A stretch of 64,000 nucleotides of DNA, from the NCBI RefSeq assembly GCF_026385475.1, contig NZ_JANIDW010000002.1:186001-250000 (forward strand). Direction: 5' to 3'. Shown one piece after another: positions 1 through 8,963 of the stretch; position 1 is the stretch's first letter, and each line of letters starts with the position of its first letter. Made by a program: the position numbers and the translations under genes. The notes under the pieces are model-generated. The model made no database searches, had not been told where the DNA came from, and was given only the letters and a program-made list of their open reading frames with translations. This stretch comes from Bombella saccharophila (lineage in GTDB: Bacteria; Pseudomonadota; Alphaproteobacteria; Acetobacterales; Acetobacteraceae).

Positions 1-1
1 A

Positions 2-532
2 TGCTCGATTTATCGGGAGAAGCGTAGCTGGTATCACACTGCGATGCGGCAGGAGGAGAAATGGCACATCCCTTCTGCCATCCCGATGGCGATTATGAAT
101 CAGGAATCGAGCTTTCGGGCTAATGCGCGGACGCGGCGAACTTATATTCTATGGGTGATTCCGTGGGGGCATATTAGTACCGCCTACGGTTATGCACAGG
201 CGAAGAATGAAATCTGGCGGGATTATCAACGCCAGACCGGGGCCGGGGGTAGCCGGACAAACTACGCTGATGCGTTGAATTTTGTGAATTGGTATCTCAC
301 CAATAGCCATAAAATTGATGGGATTCCCCTCACTAATGCAACACGGCAATATCTTGCGTATCACGAAGGTTGGGGTGGCTACCGCAAGCGGAGTTACGAG
401 GCAAAGCCGTGGTTGGTCACTGTTGCGCGTAAAGTGGGGCGGCGTGCCCAGCAATATCAAAAGCAATATAATGCATGTAAAGATGAGCTAAAGGGTAGTT
501 GGTGGGAGCGTTTTTGGAATAGTATTTTCTAA
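2..532 (+). CDS. SLT-type lytic transglycosylase-like lipoprotein, 5' end outside window
   Basis: The reading frame is open from base 2, before the first ATG at 44, so that Met is internal and the gene starts upstream of the window. The first residues seen are C-S-I-Y-R-E-K-R; this Cys may be the acylated residue of a mature lipoprotein, but no signal peptide is visible. AIMNQESSF carries the catalytic-Glu context of goose/SLT-type lysozyme folds, followed by YGYAQA and YLAYHEGWGGY, in the usual SLT order. The C-terminus is basic and ends in a Trp-rich segment (SWWERFW). The predicted role is cleavage of peptidoglycan glycan strands in the periplasm. The family call is good; the exact subfamily is not determined. 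Confidence 0.75.
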   Translation, partial: CSIYREKRSWYHTAMRQEEKWHIPSAIPMAIMNQESSFRANARTRRTYILWVIPWGHISTAYGYAQAKNEIWRDYQRQTGAGGSRTNYADALNFVNWYLTNSHKIDGIPLTNATRQYLAYHEGWGGYRKRSYEAKPWLVTVARKVGRRAQQYQKQYNACKDELKGSWWERFWNSIF

Positions 533-547
533 TAGCAATGAACATAA

Positions 548-575
548 CCTGCCAGAGCCCAACGACTCTGGCAGG
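548..575. terminator. Inverted repeat between convergent genes, possible bidirectional terminator
   Basis: A perfect 10-bp stem (CCTGCCAGAG / CTCTGGCAGG) with an 8-base loop lies in the 60-bp gap between the SLT lipoprotein and the convergent DUF421 gene. There is no clear T-run on either side, so it could end transcription from both directions inefficiently or act as an RNA-stabilising hairpin. Confidence 0.5.
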
Positions 576-592
576 TATTAACAGAGAGGTAA

Positions 593-1426
593 TTAAGCTT
601 TATTATCCTCTGATGTGGTTTTTTGATCTTTATCCTCAGAGTTAGCTTTATCCTTTGCTTTGGCTTCTTCGGCTTCAGCCTCGGCTTTTTTCTGAGCAGC
701 TTCTTCAGCCCGTTTTTTAGCAGCTTCCTCTTCGCGGTCTTTACGAGGGTGCGGGACGACGAGACCGTTCATTAAGACATAGTGGAATTGTTTGTCTTTA
801 AGCTCGGCCATAAAGACATCTTCTAGCTTTTCGATGCCTCTACGTTTCATATCTTCTTTGAAGTCATCGGCAGAAAGACCAACGTCTTTGAGGTCATCCT
901 CGCGGATAACACCATCATAATAGACGATGAGAGCAGGAAGTTTCTTTTTATCCGTAATAGCTGTCAGCGCACCGCTTGGCTCAACTTGGGCGAAATACAC
1001 TTCATCAAACGAATAAATACCCTGAATATTAAGCTGAGATGCAATATTGAGCATATCAATTTTATTATTCTTATTACGGATATTTTCCATCAAGAAGCGT
1101 CCATCTTTCATGATGGTGATCTGCCGACCAATAGCGACGTTTCTGAACATATTAATCTTCCGGCAGAAGCGCGTAATGGTTAGCAAAATACCCACCCCGA
1201 TGAGGAGGGCGATGACATATTCGTGGAAGGAAATATTGGTCGTGTAGAGAACACCGCCAACAAGCCCACCGAGGATGAAGTTACCAACAAGGTCGATGGC
1301 ATTCATCTGGGAGACTTGGCTACGGCCAGAGATGTTGAGATAACCGATGATGATAGCAAAGCCAGTGACGAGCTTTAGAAACATCCATATATTAAGAGAC
1401 AAATTCGGAAAAATTTGGTGGAGCAT
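593..1426 (-). CDS. DUF421 (YetF/YcaP-like) inner-membrane protein with charged tail
   Basis: The 277-residue protein has three hydrophobic segments in its first 85 residues (about 12-30, 44-62, 70-85), with the family signature SGRSQVSQMNAIDLVGNF near residue 33. A soluble region follows that matches the YetF C-terminal fold: a KDGRF strand, then ALIVYYDGVI. The last 50 residues are an Ala/Lys/Glu-rich, low-complexity, probably helical tail (EEAAKKRAEEAAQKKAEAEA) that is longer than usual. The biochemical function of DUF421 proteins is largely unknown. The gene is single and convergent with its left neighbour. The family assignment is firm; the role is not. Confidence 0.82.
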   Translation of the reverse strand: MLHQIFPNLSLNIWMFLKLVTGFAIIIGYLNISGRSQVSQMNAIDLVGNFILGGLVGGVLYTTNISFHEYVIALLIGVGILLTITRFCRKINMFRNVAIGRQITIMKDGRFLMENIRNKNNKIDMLNIASQLNIQGIYSFDEVYFAQVEPSGALTAITDKKKLPALIVYYDGVIREDDLKDVGLSADDFKEDMKRRGIEKLEDVFMAELKDKQFHYVLMNGLVVPHPRKDREEEAAKKRAEEAAQKKAEAEAEEAKAKDKANSEDKDQKTTSEDNKA

Positions 1427-1652
1427 GAAAGAAAACCTTAACGTGGTTAAGCAGGTAGTATGCCCCGGCGGGTTAACTCATTGTAATATCCCGCGTAGGC
1501 GCAGGGGATGAAGCCCTTGCATCAGAATGCTATAAGCTTCTTTAATAAGTTTTCAAGGTGTTGCGATCTTTTCTTGTCCTGTTACTCTCAGGGGTAGGCT
1601 GTCGCAAAGCGTGTAAGAGAGCAAAATCAGGTAAGGTAAATAAGGAGTGATC

Positions 1653-2396
1653 ATGAGCAAGCACACGAATTTCCCGATTCCCGACCAAGCCCCTGCTGCT
1701 ATATTGCCTACAGGGCGCTTGGAAATGATCATTTTTGATTGTGACGGCGTGTTGGTAGGCGGGGAGCATCTCTCTACCGCGTTGATGGCTGAAGATGCCC
1801 GCCATCATGGGTGGGATATTAGTGATGAAGAAGGCAATAAGCTTTTTGGCGGGGGTGAACTTGCCAAAATTGGCGAGATGATTGCCGAGAAAACAGGCGA
1901 TAAATTGCCTGATGACTGGGATATGATCATGCAGAATCGCATCGTTGAGATGATGCGGAAGAAGGCTAAAGAGGTCCCCGGTGCCACTAAGATGCTGCAT
2001 GATGTTGTTAATGAAATTGGCTTGCCGATTCGTGTAGGGTCTAACTCCTCTGAGGCGGAGATGGAGGCTAAGTTTGCAAGTACAGGGCTGGATAAGATCC
2101 TTAAGGAGGATCGCATTCATTCAGGCCGGGATTTGAATATGCCTAAGCCTCGCCCGGATATTTATCTTTATGGGGCTAAGCAGGAGGGAGTTGACCCAGC
2201 ACATTGCCTTGTGTTGGAGGATTCTGATGCTGGGGTAGAGGCTGCTCACCGGGCAGGGATGGCTTGCGTGCTGCTGCGGGATTTAAACAAGCCTGCTCCA
2301 TCTTGGCCGGGTTTATTGCGTATTGAGCATCTAGATGAATTTGTCCCCTTGTTAAAGAAGATCATCGCTGCGCAGAAAGACCATCACAAAGGCTGA
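1653..2396 (+). CDS. HAD-superfamily phosphatase, beta-phosphoglucomutase/GPP-like subfamily
   Basis: The 247-residue protein shows HAD motif I as FDCDGVLV (nucleophile Asp in a DxDG context), motif II in VGSNSS, motif III Lys in NMPKPRPDIY and motif IV LEDSDAGVEAA. An alpha-helical C1 cap lies between motifs I and II, as in subfamily IA sugar-phosphate phosphatases. ATG 1653 is preferred because AAGGAG lies just upstream; a GTG at 1647 is possible. It is followed after 38 bp by mannitol 2-dehydrogenase on the same strand, so it may release fructose or mannitol from a phosphate ester. The substrate cannot be read from the sequence. Confidence 0.82.
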   Translation: MSKHTNFPIPDQAPAAILPTGRLEMIIFDCDGVLVGGEHLSTALMAEDARHHGWDISDEEGNKLFGGGELAKIGEMIAEKTGDKLPDDWDMIMQNRIVEMMRKKAKEVPGATKMLHDVVNEIGLPIRVGSNSSEAEMEAKFASTGLDKILKEDRIHSGRDLNMPKPRPDIYLYGAKQEGVDPAHCLVLEDSDAGVEAAHRAGMACVLLRDLNKPAPSWPGLLRIEHLDEFVPLLKKIIAAQKDHHKG

Positions 2397-2434
2397 GTTT
2401 CTTCATAGTCGTAACCGTTTTTTGGAGACATGTT

Positions 2435-3898
2435 ATGCTGACATATGAAGGTTTAAAAACATTACCGAAGAATGTCGCTGGCCCTTCTTACGATGTGCGT
2501 AAGGTTACATCGGGCATTGTACATTTTGGTGTGGGCAATTTCTTCCGTGCTCATCTGGGGTATTATGTGGACCGTGTGTTGGCTTTGCCTGGTCATGAAG
2601 GGTGGGGCATTACCGGGGTAGGGCTGCGCTCTGGTGATCGCTCGGAGAAAAAGGCGGAGGAGTTTCGTGCGCAGGAGGGGCTTTACTCCCTGACGGAAAT
2701 CGCCGCTAGTGGTGCGACGCAAATCCGCGTAATGGGCGGGTTACGGGATTATCTCCAAGCCCCTGATGAGCCGGAGAAAGTGCTGGCTCTGTTGGCTGAT
2801 AAAGCTACGAAGATTATCTCCATGACTATCACCGAGGGTGGTTATAATATTGACGAAACAACTGGGGAGTTTCGTCTTACACATCCAGAGGTGAAGGAAG
2901 ACCTCGCAGACCCGCAACATCCTAAGACAGTCTTTGGCTATGTGGTGGAGGGCTTACGCCGCCGCCGTGAGGCTGGCCATGGGGGCTTGACGGTAATGTC
3001 CTGCGATAATTTGCGCCATAATGGGGATGTATCCCGCAAAGCATTTGTCGGTTATGCGCGCGCTGTGGATGCCGAGCTTGCCCAGTGGATTGAGCAGAAT
3101 GTGACCTTCCCCAACGCGATGGTGGACCGTATTACGCCATCTGTCTCCTCCGAGGGGAAAGCGAAGCTGAATGAGCGTAGCGGGTTGGATGACCTCCAGC
3201 CATTAATCTCGGAGGATTTTATCCAGTGGGTGATAGAGGATAAATTTGCCGCAGGCCGTCCCGCTTTTGAGAAGGTGGGGGTAGAGTTTAGCGACCAAGT
3301 AAGCGCGTATGAGCATGCGAAGATTCGTATGCTGAACTCCAGCCATCTCATCCTTAGTGCTGCGGGGATGCTCTTGGGCTTGAAGTTGGTGGACCAAGTG
3401 TTAGCAGAGCAGCGTGTGCATAAATTTGTAGATTTAGTGTTGGAAAAAGACGTTATCCCAACATTAAAGGCCCCTCCTGGTGTGGATCTGCACAAATATA
3501 AAGCTACGTTGTTAAGCCGCTTTTCTAATAAAGCGATGGCAGACCAAGTTGCGCGTATTGCCTCCGATGCGACCTCTAAAGCACAGGTCTTCTGGACGGA
3601 GACTGTCCGTGCTGTCTTAGGTGAGGGGCGCGACCGTAGCCGGCTTGTATATTGTATGGCGTTATTGTTGGAGCTCTTGCGGGGTAAGACCGAAAAGGGA
3701 GAGACAATTAAGTTAGAAGAGCCTTTCTTGAATGCCGAGCAGTTAAAAATTGCTGCTTCTGATGATGTTAAGGCGTCTATTAGCTTGCCAGCGTTTGATA
3801 CATGGCGTGATTTGCTTACGCCAGAGATTGAGCAGGAGATTGCACAGGCGCGCGACGTTATTCGCCAAAAAGGTGTATTGGCGAGCCTACCTGTGTAA
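2435..3898 (+). CDS. Mannitol 2-dehydrogenase (long-chain polyol dehydrogenase family)
   Basis: The 487-residue length is typical for the polyol-specific long-chain dehydrogenases that interconvert D-mannitol and D-fructose with NAD(P). The N-terminal cofactor loop is GVGNFFRAH (residues 32-40). The catalytic set Lys296, Asn301 and His304 sits in AKIRMLNSSH, almost the same numbering as in the Pseudomonas fluorescens enzyme (295/300/303). Mannitol or fructose is the likely substrate; fructuronate reductase and arabitol dehydrogenase are close relatives. The RBS TTGGAGA precedes ATG 2435. Fructose reduction would suit a sugar-rich habitat as an electron sink. A strong terminator follows. Confidence 0.85.
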   Translation: MLTYEGLKTLPKNVAGPSYDVRKVTSGIVHFGVGNFFRAHLGYYVDRVLALPGHEGWGITGVGLRSGDRSEKKAEEFRAQEGLYSLTEIAASGATQIRVMGGLRDYLQAPDEPEKVLALLADKATKIISMTITEGGYNIDETTGEFRLTHPEVKEDLADPQHPKTVFGYVVEGLRRRREAGHGGLTVMSCDNLRHNGDVSRKAFVGYARAVDAELAQWIEQNVTFPNAMVDRITPSVSSEGKAKLNERSGLDDLQPLISEDFIQWVIEDKFAAGRPAFEKVGVEFSDQVSAYEHAKIRMLNSSHLILSAAGMLLGLKLVDQVLAEQRVHKFVDLVLEKDVIPTLKAPPGVDLHKYKATLLSRFSNKAMADQVARIASDATSKAQVFWTETVRAVLGEGRDRSRLVYCMALLLELLRGKTEKGETIKLEEPFLNAEQLKIAASDDVKASISLPAFDTWRDLLTPEIEQEIAQARDVIRQKGVLASLPV

Positions 3899-3928
3899 CG
3901 CGTCGCACGGTTGATAGAAGGCTTAGTG

Positions 3929-3962
3929 AAAGAGGAGAGGGGAAACCTTCTCCTCTTTTTTA
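3929..3962 (+). terminator. Rho-independent terminator after mannitol dehydrogenase
   Basis: The stem AAAGAGGAGA / TCTCCTCTTT has a G-rich/AAACC loop and runs into seven Ts, 30 bp after the stop codon. It separates the dehydrogenase transcript from the CRISPR leader. Confidence 0.85.
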
Positions 3963-4089
3963 TGGGATGGATGTAGGAGGTAGAAAATTGAGAAAAAGCT
4001 TGTAAGGAAAAGGATATTAAATTTATATTTAAGTTGGTACGGCCTTTGACATATGAATTATGTTTATAATACAAGTAGTTCTAGGAAGT
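3963..4089 (+). promoter_or_regulatory. Probable CRISPR leader with promoter-like elements
   Basis: This AT-rich stretch sits directly before the first conserved repeat. It holds TTGACA (4046-4051) and TATAAT (4065-4070), but they are only 13 bp apart, shorter than a normal sigma-70 spacing; TAATAC two bases further would give 15. The side is supported by the opposite end of the array carrying the mutated repeat, as expected of the leader-distal end. Leader identity is inference. Confidence 0.55.
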
Positions 4090-5338
4090 ATGTTCCCCGC
4101 CCTCGCGGGGATGAACCGACCACGTCTGACAACTGCACCACGCGGTCGAAATGTTCCCCGCCCTCGCGGGGATGAACCGTCATTTAAAAAATACCCCCAT
4201 TATTACCCCCAATGTTCCCCGCCCTCGCGGGGATGAACCGAGGGGCGGGTTATCATTATAACGGGTGTGAAAATGTTCCCCGCCCTCGCGGGGATGAACC
4301 GGTGGACGGCAACACGCCAGTGGCTATAGCGAGATGTTCCCCGCCCTCGCGGGGATGAACCGGCAGACCGAGCCAATTACGACACCAATGCTGAATGTTC
4401 CCCGCCCTCGCGGGGATGAACCGATCAAAACTCGATTGAGAGCCACATTCTGAGGATGTTCCCCGCCCTCGCGGGGATGAACCGAAAAATTCCAGTGATA
4501 GGCTCTGTACAGGCCGATGTTCCCCGCCCTCGCGGGGATGAACCGGCGCGGCCCGCTTCAACGCTGCATCGGTCAGCATGTTCCCCGCCCTCGCGGGGAT
4601 GAACCGAGAATCTATTCACTCTGCGCGATGTGCAGTGTATGTTCCCCGCCCTCGCGGGGATGAACCGGGCAAGAGACCGATTCCCGCGTGGATTTTTGAA
4701 TGTTCCCCGCCCTCGCGGGGATGAACCGCGGCCAGACAGCAGCACCGTATCGAGATGGACATGTTCCCCGCCCTCGCGGGGATGAACCGAAAATTCGAGA
4801 AATGAGGCCAAAAAATATTACATGTTCCCCGCCCTCGCGGGGATGAACCGAAACCCAGATGAGCGACACAAGGCTGGGGATTATGTTCCCCGCCCTCGCG
4901 GGGATGAACCGGCGGCCAGCGAGTCAGAAAACCCGGGTCCGAAATGTTCCCCGCCCTCGCGGGGATGAACCTTTAATCCCTCCGGGTCGGGCTTTGTACG
5001 TGCCATGTTCCCCGCCCTCGCGGGGATGAACCGGGACACCACCCCAACCTTTCTGAAACCCTATAATGTTCCCCGCCCTCGCGGGGATGAACCGTCAAAT
5101 ATTGCTGATACCTATATTTTGATGAGATGTTCCCCGCCCTCGCGGGGATGAACCGTGTTTTTTTGACAGTTGTTTCGGACACACCCGATGTTCCCCGCCC
5201 TCGCGGGGATGAACCGCCAACTTGTCCTGCACAGCCTTATCTACAACCATGTTCCCCGCCCTCGCGGGGATGAACCGGGAAAGCGTCTATGAGCGGCTTT
5301 GTTGACGAAATGTTCCCCGCCCCCGCGGGGATGAACCG
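4090..5338 (+). CRISPR. CRISPR array, type I-E-like repeats, 21 repeats and 20 spacers
   Basis: A 29-bp repeat (ATGTTCCCCGCC, then CTCGCGGGGATGAACCG) recurs every 61 bp from 4090 to 5310, leaving 20 spacers of 32 bp. The palindromic CCCCGC/GCGGGG core and the 29/32 geometry match type I-E (Cascade) arrays. Repeats are nearly invariant: the copy at 4944 ends in T instead of G, and the last copy (5310) has a T-to-C change in the loop. The degenerate last repeat puts the leader on the left, so crRNA would be read on the plus strand. No cas gene lies within the window; neighbours are mannitol dehydrogenase and cysG. Spacer targets cannot be identified here. Confidence 0.97.
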
Positions 5339-5482
5339 CAGAACGGCAGAAGCGGGAAGAGGCGGTAGCAATTGGTAACTTTCAGAGGAAGAATAGGCAT
5401 AAAACAACTAAAATTCATCGTTATTAAAAAAAACAACAAAATAATGAGTTGATTTTTGCACCAGATTTGACATGCTCCCTGC

Positions 5483-6931
5483 ATGACGATGAAGCCCTTC
5501 TCTTATCTGCCGATTATGATGCGGACAGACCAACGCGATGCCCTTCTCATTGGGGGTGGGCAGGTGGCGGTGCAGAAGATGCGCTTGCTTAAAGGGCGGT
5601 GCCGGCGGCTTCATATTTGGGCGGAGAGCATGCATCCTGAGCTAGAGGCTCTCATTGCGCAGGGGCAGGCGGTGTTTCGGCAAGGGCGCGTTGAGGAGCA
5701 AGCCCTGCGGGAGATATTGCCGGAGATGGCTGTAGTCTTTGCCGCTACGGATGATGAGGCTGTTAATGAGATGGTGTCGCGGCAGGCTCATGCGTTGCGT
5801 GTGCCTGTATGCGTGGTGGATAATCAAGAGCTTTCCAGCTTTATTACCCCGGCGTTGGTGGATCGCTCCCCCGTGCAAGTGGCGATTACCACGGGGGGAG
5901 CCTCTCCCGTTTTAGCGCGCCGGGTGCGGCAGATGGTCGAGGCTATGCTCCCGGCTAGAGTGGGTGAGGCCGCACGGTTTATGCAGCAACAGCGCGGTTG
6001 GCTGAAGGCTCGCCTCCCGCATGTGAAGCAGCGGCAACGTGTGTGGGAATCCTTTGTGGATGGCCCTGCTTATGAGGCCGCTTTGGCGGGGGAGGAGGCT
6101 TCAGCCCGTCATCAGCTAGAGCAGCTTGTCGAGGCAGCGGAGGGAGTCGCCACGCGCCCGCAAGGGGAGGTGTGGCTTGTGGGGGCTGGGCCGGGGAATC
6201 CCGATTGGTTGACCCTTGCCGCCCTCCGTTTGATGCAAAATGCTGATAGTGTTTTATATGATAACCTCGTGGCTCCAGAGGTTCTGGACCGCGTGCGGCG
6301 GGATGCGGAGCGTGTGTATGTTGGCAAAAAGCGTAGCCATCATACGCTGCCGCAACGTGATATAGAATCCGAGCTTTTGCGCCGTGCCCAGCGGGGGGAA
6401 CGCGTCTTACGGCTAAAAGGAGGGGACCCGTTTGTTTTTGGCCGTGGGGGTGAGGAGATGGAGAGTTTGCTCGCCGCGCATGTGCCGGTGCGGGTTGTCC
6501 CTGGCATTACGGCGGCGAATGGTTGTGCAGTAGCGGCGGGGATTCCGCTCACACATCGGGATTGTGCCCAAAGCTGCATTATGGTGACGGGTCATGCGCG
6601 CGCAGATGGTACGTTAAATCTGCATTGGCCCAGCCTTGCCTGTAAGGGGCAAACGGTGGTGATTTATATGGGGTTAAGCTCTATAGGGGAGCTATGCCAG
6701 CAAATGCAGGGGCATGGTCTGCCCGCCCATTGGCCTGTTGCGGTGATTTATCGTGGCTCCTGCCCGGATCAACGATGCGTCAAGGGTACGTTGGGCACAA
6801 TTACCGCGCTTGTGCAGCAGCAGGGGTTGGAAAGCCCAGTCTTAATTATTGTGGGGGAAGTGGTGCATCATCGTGGTGCGGTGGAGCCGCCGGCTGCTTC
6901 CAGTGAGAGCACATCAAAGGAGCGTGCGTGA
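5483..6931 (+). CDS. cysG: Siroheme synthase (uroporphyrinogen-III methyltransferase / precorrin-2 dehydrogenase / ferrochelatase)
   Basis: The 482-residue protein is a full CysG fusion. The N-terminal half is the NAD-dependent dehydrogenase/chelatase (LLIGGGQVAVQKM at about 21-33, then FAATDDEAVNE and FITPALVDRSPVQVAITTGGASP). The C-terminal half is the SAM-dependent methyltransferase (VGAGPGNPDWLTL, VYVGKKRSHHTLPQ, RLKGGDPFVFGRGGEE). It makes siroheme from uroporphyrinogen III for the sulfite reductase encoded two genes downstream. It is the first gene of a tightly packed cassette. The start may be ATG 5483 or 5489; no strong RBS is seen. The 144 bp between the CRISPR array and this gene are AT-rich and probably hold its promoter. 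Confidence 0.93.
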   Translation: MTMKPFSYLPIMMRTDQRDALLIGGGQVAVQKMRLLKGRCRRLHIWAESMHPELEALIAQGQAVFRQGRVEEQALREILPEMAVVFAATDDEAVNEMVSRQAHALRVPVCVVDNQELSSFITPALVDRSPVQVAITTGGASPVLARRVRQMVEAMLPARVGEAARFMQQQRGWLKARLPHVKQRQRVWESFVDGPAYEAALAGEEASARHQLEQLVEAAEGVATRPQGEVWLVGAGPGNPDWLTLAALRLMQNADSVLYDNLVAPEVLDRVRRDAERVYVGKKRSHHTLPQRDIESELLRRAQRGERVLRLKGGDPFVFGRGGEEMESLLAAHVPVRVVPGITAANGCAVAAGIPLTHRDCAQSCIMVTGHARADGTLNLHWPSLACKGQTVVIYMGLSSIGELCQQMQGHGLPAHWPVAVIYRGSCPDQRCVKGTLGTITALVQQQGLESPVLIIVGEVVHHRGAVEPPAASSESTSKERA

Positions 6932-7284
6932 TGAAACGTCTATCCCGCCCGGGAGAGGGGGAAGTCCTATTGCTGACGGCAAATCGCTTGCTGGATGGCC
7001 GTATTGTTTGGCTTGGCGAGGGAGAGCATTGGCGTGAATCCATTGCTGAGGCAAAACGCTTTAGCTATGAGGAGGCAGGCCCTGCCTTAGAGCGTGCTTT
7101 GGCCGCAGCGGCGCAAAAAGAGGTTGTGGCGATTTATGAAGTTGTCGCCCATGATACACAGCCGCCAGAGCCTGTAACAGCACGCGAAGTGATTCGTGCT
7201 CACGGGCCGAGTGTTCACCCTGATTTTTCGTATGACGATGCCCTAGCGCGGACCCCAGCGCAGGAGAAGGAGCGTGCGCAATGA
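6931..7284 (+). CDS. DUF2849 protein of the sulfite-reduction cassette
   Basis: The 117-residue soluble protein begins with a short beta-rich unit (VLLLTANRLLDGRIVWL) resembling the family start, and lacks signal peptide or membrane segments. DUF2849 proteins are commonly encoded just before the siroheme-dependent nitrite/sulfite reductase in Alphaproteobacteria; their role is not established and a maturation or electron-transfer role is only a guess. ATG 6931 overlaps the cysG stop by one base and has AAGGAG eight bases upstream; GTG 6928 is the alternative. Its stop overlaps the next start (ATGA). Confidence 0.8.
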   Translation: MKRLSRPGEGEVLLLTANRLLDGRIVWLGEGEHWRESIAEAKRFSYEEAGPALERALAAAAQKEVVAIYEVVAHDTQPPEPVTAREVIRAHGPSVHPDFSYDDALARTPAQEKERAQ

Positions 7285-8963
7285 CTCAATCTAACTCACA
7301 TTCTGTTGGGCATTATCAATATGAGGAGCGGGACCGGGCCTTTCTTCAAGAGCGGATTAATGAGTTTGAAGGCCAAGTGCGCCGCCGTCTTGCTGGCGAA
7401 TTAAGCGAGGAGGAGTTTAAGCCGTTCCGTTTGATGAATGGCGTTTATCTTCAGCTTCATGCCTATATGTTACGCGTGGCGATTCCGTATGGTGTGTTAG
7501 ATAGCCGCCAGCTGCATAAGCTTGCTGATGTTGCTGCGAAATATGACCGCAATTACGGCCATTTCACCACCCGGCAGAATATTCAGTTTAATTGGATTGC
7601 GTTGCAGGATATGCCAGCCATCCTGCGGGAATTGGCCGAGGTGGATATGCACGCCATCCAAACAAGTGGTAATTGCATCCGTAATGTCACCTCTGATGAG
7701 TTCGCTGGGGCGGCTAAGGATGAGCTGATGGACCCGCGCATCCATGCCGAGATTGTGCGGCAATGGTCCACTTTGCATCCTGAGTTCACCTTCCTGCCCC
7801 GTAAGTTTAAAATCGCGATTTCTGGTAGCCCAGAGGACCGTGTAGCGGCGCGCTTTCATGATATTGGCTTGCTGGCACGCCCTAGCGAACATGGCCCGCT
7901 CTTTCGCCTTTTTGTGGGGGGTGGTTTAGGGCGGACGCCCGTTGTTGGGCAGGAATTGTTCGATTCCGTGAGGGAAGAAGACCTCATCGCCACGCTAGAG
8001 GCGGTGTTGCGCGTTTATAATGCGTTTGGTCGGCGAGATAATCTCTATAAAGCGCGTATCAAGATTTTGGTGCAGACCATTGGGTTAGAGGCTTTCCGCA
8101 AAGCTGTGGAGGAGGAGCTTAGCCGCATGGACCGTGCGGCTTACCGCTTGACGCCGGAGCATGTTGCACAGATTCGGGCGCGTTTTGCTGTGCCGGACCT
8201 TCAAGCCCCAGCGGATGCGGCCTCTCTCTTTGAGCAGCATAAGCAGGCAGACCCAGCCTTTGCCCGCTGGGTGGCAAGCAATACGCACCCTCATCATCAT
8301 GACAGCTATATTTGTGCGGTTATTTCCCTCAAAACGCCGGGGGCTATCCCCGGTGATGTGACGGCAGAGCAAATGCACGGTCTGGCAGATTTATCCGCTC
8401 GTTATGCCTTTGGGGAAGTGCGGGTGACGCATTTGCAGAATCTGGTGTTTGGTCATGTGCGTAAGGACCAGCTTTATGATGTGTGGCAGGGCTTGCAGAA
8501 GCTTGACCTTGCCGCGCCGAATGTTGGGCTGATTAGCGATATTGTGAGCTGCCCCGGTTTGGATTATTGCAATCTGGCCAATGCGCGCTCCCTCCCCTTG
8601 GCGCAGAAATTGGGAGCCCGTTTTGGGGATGCAGCGTTGCAGGCTGAGATTGGGGCGTTGAGCATCCATATGTCTGGCTGCATTAATGCGTGCGGGCATC
8701 ATCATGTGGGTAATATCGGCCTGTTGGGTGTTGATAAGCGCGGGGCTGAGACGTACCAGATTCTCCTTGGGGGGGATGGGGGAGAGAATGCTGCCATTGG
8801 CGGGATTTTAGGCCCTTCCTTTGCAGAGGATGAAGCCGTAGAGGCCGTAGCGCGGATTGTGGAGTTCTATCTCGCACAGCGGCAGAAGGGGGAAAGCTTT
8901 GCTGCTATGCTGAAGCGGTGCGGGCTGAAGGCCTTTAAGGAGGTGGCTTATGAAACTGTTTAA
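7281..8963 (+). CDS. cysI: Siroheme/4Fe-4S sulfite (nitrite) reductase, CysI-like
   Basis: The 560-residue protein has the duplicated ferredoxin-type and siroheme reductase domains. N-terminal substrate/siroheme residues appear around YGHFTTRQNIQFNW. The cluster ligands are visible as C424-x5-C430 (CPGLDYC) and C467-x3-C471 (GCINACGHHHVG), which carry the 4Fe-4S cluster bridged to siroheme. It reduces sulfite to sulfide with six electrons, feeding cysteine synthase at 13 kb. The family also contains nitrite reductases; sulfite is favoured because cysG, DUF2849, DUF934 and cysK surround it. No flavoprotein partner (CysJ) is nearby, so ferredoxin is a likely donor. The start overlaps the upstream stop by 4 bp. 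Confidence 0.9.
   Translation: MTQSNSHSVGHYQYEERDRAFLQERINEFEGQVRRRLAGELSEEEFKPFRLMNGVYLQLHAYMLRVAIPYGVLDSRQLHKLADVAAKYDRNYGHFTTRQNIQFNWIALQDMPAILRELAEVDMHAIQTSGNCIRNVTSDEFAGAAKDELMDPRIHAEIVRQWSTLHPEFTFLPRKFKIAISGSPEDRVAARFHDIGLLARPSEHGPLFRLFVGGGLGRTPVVGQELFDSVREEDLIATLEAVLRVYNAFGRRDNLYKARIKILVQTIGLEAFRKAVEEELSRMDRAAYRLTPEHVAQIRARFAVPDLQAPADAASLFEQHKQADPAFARWVASNTHPHHHDSYICAVISLKTPGAIPGDVTAEQMHGLADLSARYAFGEVRVTHLQNLVFGHVRKDQLYDVWQGLQKLDLAAPNVGLISDIVSCPGLDYCNLANARSLPLAQKLGARFGDAALQAEIGALSIHMSGCINACGHHHVGNIGLLGVDKRGAETYQILLGGDGGENAAIGGILGPSFAEDEAVEAVARIVEFYLAQRQKGESFAAMLKRCGLKAFKEVAYETV

Noticed and set aside
2-532. First gene as a phage endolysin
   Set aside because: The possible lipidated Cys and the absence of holin or structural genes fit a chromosomal SLT lipoprotein better; the 5' end is missing, so this is not absolute.
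3052-4074. 340-residue minus-strand frame overlapping mannitol dehydrogenase
   Set aside because: It lies opposite a well-conserved enzyme and has no recognisable motif or RBS; it is a shadow of that gene.
4256-5182. Long minus-strand reading frames with repeating VHPREGGEH and GSSPRGRGT blocks
   Set aside because: They are translations of the CRISPR repeats with 61-bp period, not proteins; the three frames just cycle through the repeat.
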